Origin: Sediminicoccus rosea
GTDB lineage: Bacteria > Pseudomonadota > Alphaproteobacteria > Acetobacterales > Acetobacteraceae
Assembly: GCF_033547095.1 (NCBI RefSeq)
Contig: NZ_CP137852.1
Coordinates: forward strand, 3,993,001 to 4,057,000
Reading direction: 5' to 3'
DNA: 64,000 nt
The translations under genes were made by a program, and so were the position numbers. Of this stretch, positions 58,488 through 64,000 are shown in pieces. Numbering within the stretch: the stretch's first letter is position 1; every line of letters begins with the position of its first letter. A model generated the notes under the pieces. It did no database searches and was not told where the DNA came from. It saw nothing but the letters and a program-made list of their open reading frames with translations.

Positions 58488-61400
58488 ATGACCGTGTTTC
58501 GCATCAATCCCCCCACCACGCCCCTGGTGCAGTCCGGCACGGTGGGGAGCGACTTCTTCCGGGTCAGTTCGGTCAACGCGCTCCTTGCCCCCGGGCTCTC
58601 GCAGGATGCGGGGGGTGGAAATGATGTGCTGCAATTCGTCACATCCGCGGGCGTCACCCTGACCGACGCGCATTTCGCGGGCCTCGCAGGCTTCGAGGAG
58701 ATGCGGTTCTACGCGGCGGCCCCGCACAGCCTCGAGCTCGGCAGCGCAGCCGAAGCCGCTTTCGGGCCGCGGATCACCATCACCCTGAGGAACCCGGGCG
58801 CCTCGCTCTTCGTGGATGGCTCCGCGCTCACCGGGGCGAGTGCGCTGGATGCGATGGGCGGCGCGCTCGCCGACACGGTGCTGGGCGGCGCCGCCGCGGA
58901 CAAGGTCCAGGGCGGCGGGGGCGATGATTCGCTGAACGGCGGCGACGGCGCGGACAGCCTGTTCGGTGGCGACGACAACGATACCCTGGAGGGCGGCGCC
59001 GGCGCCGATCGCCTCGAAGGTGGCAACGGCACGGACAGCCTCTCGGGCGGGGAGGCCGACGACACGCTCCGGGGCGGCGGCGGCGACGACGTCCTCTCAG
59101 GCGATGGCGGCAATGACGTGCTGACGGGCCATGCGGGCGATGATTCGCTGAACGGCGGCGAGGGTGCGGACGAGCTTTACGGCGGCAACGACAACGACAC
59201 CCTGAACGGCGGCGCTGGCCCCGATCGGCTGGAAGGCGAGAACGGCGCGGACAGCCTCTCGGGTGGGGCGGCCAACGACACGCTGCGGGGCGGCGAGGGC
59301 GCGGACATCCTCGCGGGCGATGGCGGCAATGACGTGCTGGCAGGCCAGACGGGCGATGATTCCCTGCGCGGCGGCGATGGCGCGGACCGGCTATACGGTG
59401 GCGACGACGACGACACGCTGCACGGCGGCAGTGCCGCCGATCGGCTGGAAGGCGGGAATGGCGCGGACAGCCTCTTGGGCGATGGCGGCAATGACACCCT
59501 GACCGGCGGCGCGGGCGCGGACATCTTCGCCGTCACGCTCTCCGGCGGCGCCGACCGGATCACCGATTTCGCGATCGGCGAGGACCGGCTGGACCTCAGC
59601 GCCCATGGCGTCACCACGCTGGCCCAGGCGCTCGCCTTTGGCAGCCAGGTGGGCAACCGCACCATCTTCACCATGCCCGACGGCACCAGCGTGACGCTGC
59701 AGCCAGGCGTGCTCGCCAACATGACGGCCGCGGAGTTCATTCTGACCCCGGATACCGCGCCCACCGACATCGCCTTCGCGACAGGCGGCACCCTGCTGAG
59801 CGGCGGGCGTGGGGTTGGAATCGTCCAGGCGACCGACCCCAATCTCGGCGACACCATCACCCTCACGGTGGACGATGATCGCTTCGAGTTCCTCTTTGGC
59901 GCAATCCTGACGCTGAAGGCGGACGCGACGCCGCTCGAGGATTCGACCGAGGACACCGTCACCCTCACCATTACCGCGACGGACAGCCTGGGCCTCACCT
60001 ATTCCGAGGTCTTCGTGGTGGATGTGCTGACGCCGGGCGTGGATCCGGGCAACCTGACGATACCCGAGAATCGCGGGGTCGGCGCCACCGTGGGCGTCTG
60101 GACCGAGACGGGCTTCGCCGCGGTGGGCGACCTCGTCTGGGAGGTGCTGACACCCGGCGTGCCCTTCGCCTTCGATGGCAACCGCCTGATCACCACCGAG
60201 GTGCTCGACTACGAGACCGCCGCCAGCCACGACATCACCGTGCGGGTCACCGATGCCGGCACGGACCGCGTGGTGGAGCGCAGCGTGACCATCACCGTCG
60301 AGGACCAGACGGACACCAACCTCAACCAGACGCTGACGCGCGACGTCACGGGCGCGGATGGCGTGAACCCGGGCGAGGCGGGCGAGGCGCTGAACGAAGC
60401 GCCCTTCACGGCGCTGGACAATCCGGTGGGCACCGTCCTGCCCGACTTCGTCACCTGGAGCAGCGTGGTGACGGGCGGCAACGGCGCGGGTGGCGCCACG
60501 GGCGGGGCAGGCGGCGACGCGGCGGCGCTGGTCGCTGGCGCCGGGGCCCAGACCGGCGTGCCCGACCAGATCACGCAGGACATCTTCACCCTGAACCTCG
60601 CGACCCAGGGCGGCGACGGCGGCAATGGGACGGTGGGGGCCGGTGGCCAGGGTGGCGCCGCGACCAGCACCGTCGAGGTCTGGGACAGCGCCTTCACCGC
60701 CGACATGACCCTGACCTTCAACATCCAGGCGGCGGGCGGTGATGGCGGCGACGGAGCCGCGGGCGCCGGCGGCGATGGCGGCGCGGCCCATGCGCGCTTC
60801 GATTTCATCAGCACCTTCGCCGCCGGCGGCATGAATGCGGTCTTCGACCTCGTCGCCATCGGCGGCGCGGGCGGGGCAAGCACCGGCGCCGCCGCGGGCG
60901 CGGGCGGCCATGCCACCGCGGAAATCACCGCCATCCGCTTCGGCCTCTTCGCACCGGACAATGACGACACGCTCGTGCGGCTGGAGGCGACGGCCACCGG
61001 CGGCGCCGGCAGCACGCGCGGCGATGCGACGATCATCTTCGCGAACAATCTCATCAGCCTCAGCAACGGCAACGACTCGCTGGCGCTGGCGACCTATTTC
61101 GATGGCGAGACCCACACGCTCGAGTTTTTCACCAACGAATTCTACGGCGATGCCGGGACCGACCAGCTGGACCTCTCGGGCGTCTATGGCGGCTTCGGCG
61201 CGACGGTGGATCTGACGACCAACAGCCTCAGGCTCGGCGCCAGCCTGTCCAATTTCATCCATAGCTTCGAACACTTCGTCGGCACCGAAAGTGCTGACGT
61301 TTTCATCGATGCCGGAGACCCCCAGGTGTATCGCGGCGGCAGCGGCGACGACGTCTTCGTCTTTGCGCCGGGCGGCGGGCATGACTCGCTCGCCGACTTC

Positions 61401-61595
61401 ACGCAGGGTGATGACCTGGTGGATGTCCAGGCCTATGGCTTCGCCGATTTCGCGGCGCTCACCATTGTCTATGGCGGTGGCGTGGTACCGGGCGATCCGG
61501 CCTATGCGGTGGTGGTGCTGGATGGCGGATCGAGCCTCAGCATCACGCTGCCAGACACGTTAGCGAGGCTGACCACCAGCGATTTCCTGATCTGA
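58488..61595 (+). CDS. RTX-type calcium-binding protein with cadherin-like and glycine-rich segments
   Basis: A 1035-residue protein without an N-terminal signal peptide. Residues about 146-345 hold more than twenty nonapeptides of the GGxGxDxLx type, which bind calcium. About 350-420 resemble the domain that follows RTX repeats in serralysins ([18 protein letters not shown]). About 425-620 look cadherin-like ([37 protein letters not shown]). A glycine-rich part (about 680-860, [15 protein letters not shown]) follows, and a second short RTX end lies near 950 ([19 protein letters not shown]). It is probably a type I secreted adhesin or matrix protein; no transporter gene is adjacent. Confidence 0.88.
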   Translation: MTVFRINPPTTPLVQSGTVGSDFFRVSSVNALLAPGLSQDAGGGNDVLQFVTSAGVTLTDAHFAGLAGFEEMRFYAAAPHSLELGSAAEAAFGPRITITLRNPGASLFVDGSALTGASALDAMGGALADTVLGGAAADKVQGGGGDDSLNGGDGADSLFGGDDNDTLEGGAGADRLEGGNGTDSLSGGEADDTLRGGGGDDVLSGDGGNDVLTGHAGDDSLNGGEGADELYGGNDNDTLNGGAGPDRLEGENGADSLSGGAANDTLRGGEGADILAGDGGNDVLAGQTGDDSLRGGDGADRLYGGDDDDTLHGGSAADRLEGGNGADSLLGDGGNDTLTGGAGADIFAVTLSGGADRITDFAIGEDRLDLSAHGVTTLAQALAFGSQVGNRTIFTMPDGTSVTLQPGVLANMTAAEFILTPDTAPTDIAFATGGTLLSGGRGVGIVQATDPNLGDTITLTVDDDRFEFLFGAILTLKADATPLEDSTEDTVTLTITATDSLGLTYSEVFVVDVLTPGVDPGNLTIPENRGVGATVGVWTETGFAAVGDLVWEVLTPGVPFAFDGNRLITTEVLDYETAASHDITVRVTDAGTDRVVERSVTITVEDQTDTNLNQTLTRDVTGADGVNPGEAGEALNEAPFTALDNPVGTVLPDFVTWSSVVTGGNGAGGATGGAGGDAAALVAGAGAQTGVPDQITQDIFTLNLATQGGDGGNGTVGAGGQGGAATSTVEVWDSAFTADMTLTFNIQAAGGDGGDGAAGAGGDGGAAHARFDFISTFAAGGMNAVFDLVAIGGAGGASTGAAAGAGGHATAEITAIRFGLFAPDNDDTLVRLEATATGGAGSTRGDATIIFANNLISLSNGNDSLALATYFDGETHTLEFFTNEFYGDAGTDQLDLSGVYGGFGATVDLTTNSLRLGASLSNFIHSFEHFVGTESADVFIDAGDPQVYRGGSGDDVFVFAPGGGHDSLADFTQGDDLVDVQAYGFADFAALTIVYGGGVVPGDPAYAVVVLDGGSSLSITLPDTLARLTTSDFLI
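58923..59516 (+). repeat. 216-bp tandem repeats within the RTX gene
   Basis: Units begin at 58923, 59139 and 59355, each 216 bases apart, equal to eight nonapeptides or 72 residues. The third is shorter. Each unit starts with DDSL(N/R)GG. The regular period shows that this domain grew by duplication of an eight-repeat block. Confidence 0.85.
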
Positions 61596-61622
61596 GCGCA
61601 GGGCGGCGGCTATCGCCCTTGC

Positions 61623-62006
61623 TCACCTGATGCGCGTGGACACCCGCCGCAGGTCATAGACCATCTGGCAGCGGCGGCCCGGATGGCTGCCGGTGAAGCG
61701 GCGCGCATTGTTCGCCCCCTCGAAGATCTGCCCGGTGCCCGCGCCGAAGAGGCCGAAGGGCGGCAGCGTCACCGCGCCATTGGGCCCGACCGTCGCTTCC
61801 AGCGGCGGGTCGCCCGGCAGAGCGTCGATCTCGAAGCGGTTGCCGCGCAGCCGCGCCGTGACCCGCGTCTGGCCCGAGCGGCCGGTCGCCTGGCACTCCT
61901 GCACCCGCGTGCCCTCATAGGTCCCGTCATGCGGGCTGGTGCGTTGCTGCGCCTGGGCGGGCACCGCGAGGGTGAGCAACAGGCCGGCGAGAAGAATGCG
62001 TCGCAT
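61623..62006 (-). CDS. Small exported hypothetical protein
   Basis: A 127-residue protein with a clear signal peptide (MRRILLAGLLLTLAVPAQAQ). The mature part contains two cysteines (VQECQATGR and GRRCQMVY), probably a disulfide, and reads like a small beta-rich periplasmic protein (TRVTARLRGNRFEIDALPGD). I do not recognise a named family. It starts three bases after the parC stop on the same strand, so the two are co-transcribed. It is convergent with the RTX gene. Confidence 0.75.
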   Translation of the reverse strand: MRRILLAGLLLTLAVPAQAQQRTSPHDGTYEGTRVQECQATGRSGQTRVTARLRGNRFEIDALPGDPPLEATVGPNGAVTLPPFGLFGAGTGQIFEGANNARRFTGSHPGRRCQMVYDLRRVSTRIR

Positions 62007-62009
62007 GAT

Positions 62010-64000
62010 TCAGCTTCCGAAGCGGTTGCCACGGGGGAACCCGTTGGGCGGGGCCTTGCCCGCCCCGGCGCGGTTGCCCCGCCAGGTGGTGAGATCGGTC
62101 TCGACCCGCATGCGCTCGCCCAGGCGCCAGCTCAAGCCCTCGGCGCGGGTGAAGACCTTGGCATCGGCCAGGCCGCCATCCTTGTAGGATTGCAGCTGCA
62201 CGCCGCGGCCGCGCGTCATGACGGGCAATTGCTCCATCGGGAAGATCAGCAGCTTCCGGTTCTCGCCCAGTACGGCGACGTGGTCGCCCTCGGCCGGGAC
62301 GCAGAGGGCGGCGCGCGTCGCCCCCTCCAGCACCAGCACCTGCTTGCCGGTGCGCTTCTCGGCCAGCAGCTCGGCGCCCTCCACCAGGAAGCCCTTGCCG
62401 TCGCCGGCGGCCACCAGGTAGCGGGTGCCCTCCGCCGGCAGGAACATGGCCAGCACGCCGTCCTCGTTCGGCAGGTCGATCATCAGGCGCAGCGGCTGGC
62501 CGTCGCCACGGCCGCGCGGCAGGGCATCGGCGCGCAGCGTATAGGCCTTGCCATTGCTGGCAAAGATGACGAGGCGGTCGGTGCTTTGCGCGTGCAGCCG
62601 GAAGCCGAGCTGGTCGCCCTCCTTGAAGCGCAGCTCCGCATCCTCGGCCAGGTGCCCCTTCAGCGCGCGGATCCAGCCTTTCTCGGAGAGCACCACGGTC
62701 AGCGGCTCGCGCTCGATGAAGGCGCTCTCATCCACCGCCACGACAGGCAGGCCGGAGCCGATGGCGGTGCGGCGTTGGCCCAGCGTGCCATCGCCGAACT
62801 TCTTCCGCGTCTCCTCGATCTCCTTGCCGATCGCGGCCCATTGCTTCGCGGGACTCGCGAGCAGCGCCTGCAGCCCCTTCTGCTCCTTCGTGAGCTTCTC
62901 GTGCTCGCGCCGGATCTCCATCTCCTCGAGGCGGCGCAGCGCGCGCAGCCGCATGTTGAGGATGGCTTCCGCCTGCACGTCGCTCAGGGTGAAGGCCGCC
63001 ATGAGCTTGGGCTTGGGCTCATCCTCGGTGCGGATGATACGGATCACCTCATCCAGGTTGAGATAGGCGATGAGGTAGCCGTCCAGCACCTCCAGCCGCC
63101 GCGCGATGGCGGCGAGGCGGTGGTTGCTCCGGCGCAGCAGCACCTCGTGCCGGTGGTCGAGCCAGGCGCGCAGCGCCTCGCGCAGCGACATGACGCGCGG
63201 CGTGCGCGTCGCATCCAGCACGTTCATGTTCAGGCTGAATCGGCTTTCCAGCTGCGTCGCGCGGAACAGCGTCTCCATCAGCACGGCGGGCTCCACGGTG
63301 CGGTTGCGCGGCTCGAGGACGAGGCGCACCTGATCCGTGCTTTCGTCGCGGATATCGGCCAGCAGCGGGAGCTTCTTCTCCTCCAGCAGCAGCGCCACCT
63401 GCTCGATCAGCTTGGACTTCTGCACCTGGTAGGGGATCTCGGTGACGACGATGCTCCAGGTGCCGCCCTTCGCACGCTCCACCTCCCATTTGGCGCGCAG
63501 GCGGAAGCCGCCGCGGCCGGTCGCATAGGCTTCCGCGATGTTCTCCGCCGTCTCCACCAGCACGCCGCCGGTCGGGAAATCGGGGCCGGGCACATGGGTC
63601 AGCAGCTCGGCATGGCTGATCTCAGGGTTGGCGATGAGCGCGAGGGCCGCGCTGCACAGCTCGCCCGCATTGTGCGGCGGGATGCTGGTCGCCATGCCCA
63701 CCGCAATTCCCGTGGCGCCATTGGCCAGCAGGTTGGGGAAGGCCGCCGGCAGCACCACCGGCTCGCGATCCTCGCCGTCATAGGTGGCGCGGAAATCGAC
63801 CGTGTCCTCGTCGATGCCCTGCAGCAGGGCCTGCGCCACCGCCGTCAGCCGCGCCTCGGTGTAGCGCATGGCCGCCGCGTTATCGCCGTCGATATTGCCG
63901 AAATTCCCCTGGCCCTCGACGAGGGTGTAGCGGGCCGCGAATTCCTGCGCCTGGCGCACCAGCGCGTCATAGATCGAGGCGTCGCCATGCGGGTGATACT
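62010..64000 (-). CDS. parC: DNA topoisomerase IV subunit A, N-terminus outside the window
   Basis: The gene enters from the right edge; 663 codons including the stop are visible. At the edge it reads [18 protein letters not shown], the quinolone-resistance region, with Ala where GyrA has Ser. The catalytic tyrosine is in [49 protein letters not shown] and the shorter C-terminal domain without a GyrA box identify ParC rather than GyrA. The tail [20 protein letters not shown] is basic and disordered. ParE is about 33 kb away on the other strand. Confidence 0.96.
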   Translation of the reverse strand, partial: YHPHGDASIYDALVRQAQEFAARYTLVEGQGNFGNIDGDNAAAMRYTEARLTAVAQALLQGIDEDTVDFRATYDGEDREPVVLPAAFPNLLANGATGIAVGMATSIPPHNAGELCSAALALIANPEISHAELLTHVPGPDFPTGGVLVETAENIAEAYATGRGGFRLRAKWEVERAKGGTWSIVVTEIPYQVQKSKLIEQVALLLEEKKLPLLADIRDESTDQVRLVLEPRNRTVEPAVLMETLFRATQLESRFSLNMNVLDATRTPRVMSLREALRAWLDHRHEVLLRRSNHRLAAIARRLEVLDGYLIAYLNLDEVIRIIRTEDEPKPKLMAAFTLSDVQAEAILNMRLRALRRLEEMEIRREHEKLTKEQKGLQALLASPAKQWAAIGKEIEETRKKFGDGTLGQRRTAIGSGLPVVAVDESAFIEREPLTVVLSEKGWIRALKGHLAEDAELRFKEGDQLGFRLHAQSTDRLVIFASNGKAYTLRADALPRGRGDGQPLRLMIDLPNEDGVLAMFLPAEGTRYLVAAGDGKGFLVEGAELLAEKRTGKQVLVLEGATRAALCVPAEGDHVAVLGENRKLLIFPMEQLPVMTRGRGVQLQSYKDGGLADAKVFTRAEGLSWRLGERMRVETDLTTWRGNRAGAGKAPPNGFPRGNRFGS

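Overview
The window looks like chromosomal DNA of a very GC-rich alphaproteobacterium, most likely Acetobacteraceae close to Roseomonas, Rhodovarius or Sediminicoccus. This is inferred from the GC-rich third codon positions, the gene order uvrA / ssb-gyrA-coaD-ppi, the alphaproteobacterial type of LexA box (GTTC-N7-GTTC), and five orphan TctC/Bug-type solute-binding proteins. I see no prophage, plasmid backbone, transposase, rRNA operon or CRISPR array. About 58 protein-coding loci, one tRNA and one decayed gene can be supported.

Layout. 1-4.6 kb: the end of a YmdB-type phosphodiesterase gene, then rpmH-rnpA-yidD-yidC-yihA-argB (ribosome, RNase P, membrane insertion, GTPase, arginine synthesis) behind a good sigma70 promoter. 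4.6-12.3 kb: two large orphan hybrid histidine kinases around a secreted DUF4189 protein. 12.3-15.7 kb: peroxiredoxin Q, a racemase-like protein, a secreted hypothetical, an MFS transporter and a globin. 15.8-18.5 kb: the queuosine operon queA-tgt-queF. 18.6-26.7 kb: an accessory stretch with a glycine-rich autotransporter, a Crp/Fnr regulator, a broken winged-helix/TPR gene, and a secreted hydrolase-like protein coupled to a BASS-like permease. 26.8-29.7 kb: parE, two small genes and a 117-bp tandem repeat. 29.7-38.5 kb: three TctC genes mixed with a TauD-type dioxygenase, DUF1223, GST, DUF971, Trm112-like, Lon-N, CnoX and YbaK-domain genes. 38.6-42.9 kb: a surface-glycan cluster (GT61, FkbM methyltransferase, GT-methyltransferase fusion, methyltransferase). 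42.9-50.7 kb: tRNA-Lys, ppi, coaD, gyrA, ssb, and divergent uvrA. 50.7-58.4 kb: a Pat-type acetyltransferase, then TctC - ureohydrolase - TctC - glutaminase - bpt. 58.5-64 kb: an RTX adhesin-like protein, a small secreted protein and parC running off the end.

How the parts fit. Three of the four type II topoisomerase genes (gyrA, parE, parC) lie here. Candidate SOS boxes sit at uvrA/ssb and directly on the parE start codon, which suggests DNA-damage control of repair and decatenation. The TctC-ureohydrolase-TctC-glutaminase block looks like a small nitrogen-scavenging cluster; the ureohydrolase Shine-Dalgarno is buried in a perfect 10-bp hairpin. The most distinctive non-coding signals are that hairpin, the two LexA-box matches, a 15-bp motif repeated at two divergent promoters, a three-hairpin element between gyrA and ssb, and the 117-bp GC-rich tandem repeat. 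I did not find a clear new defence or mobile system.
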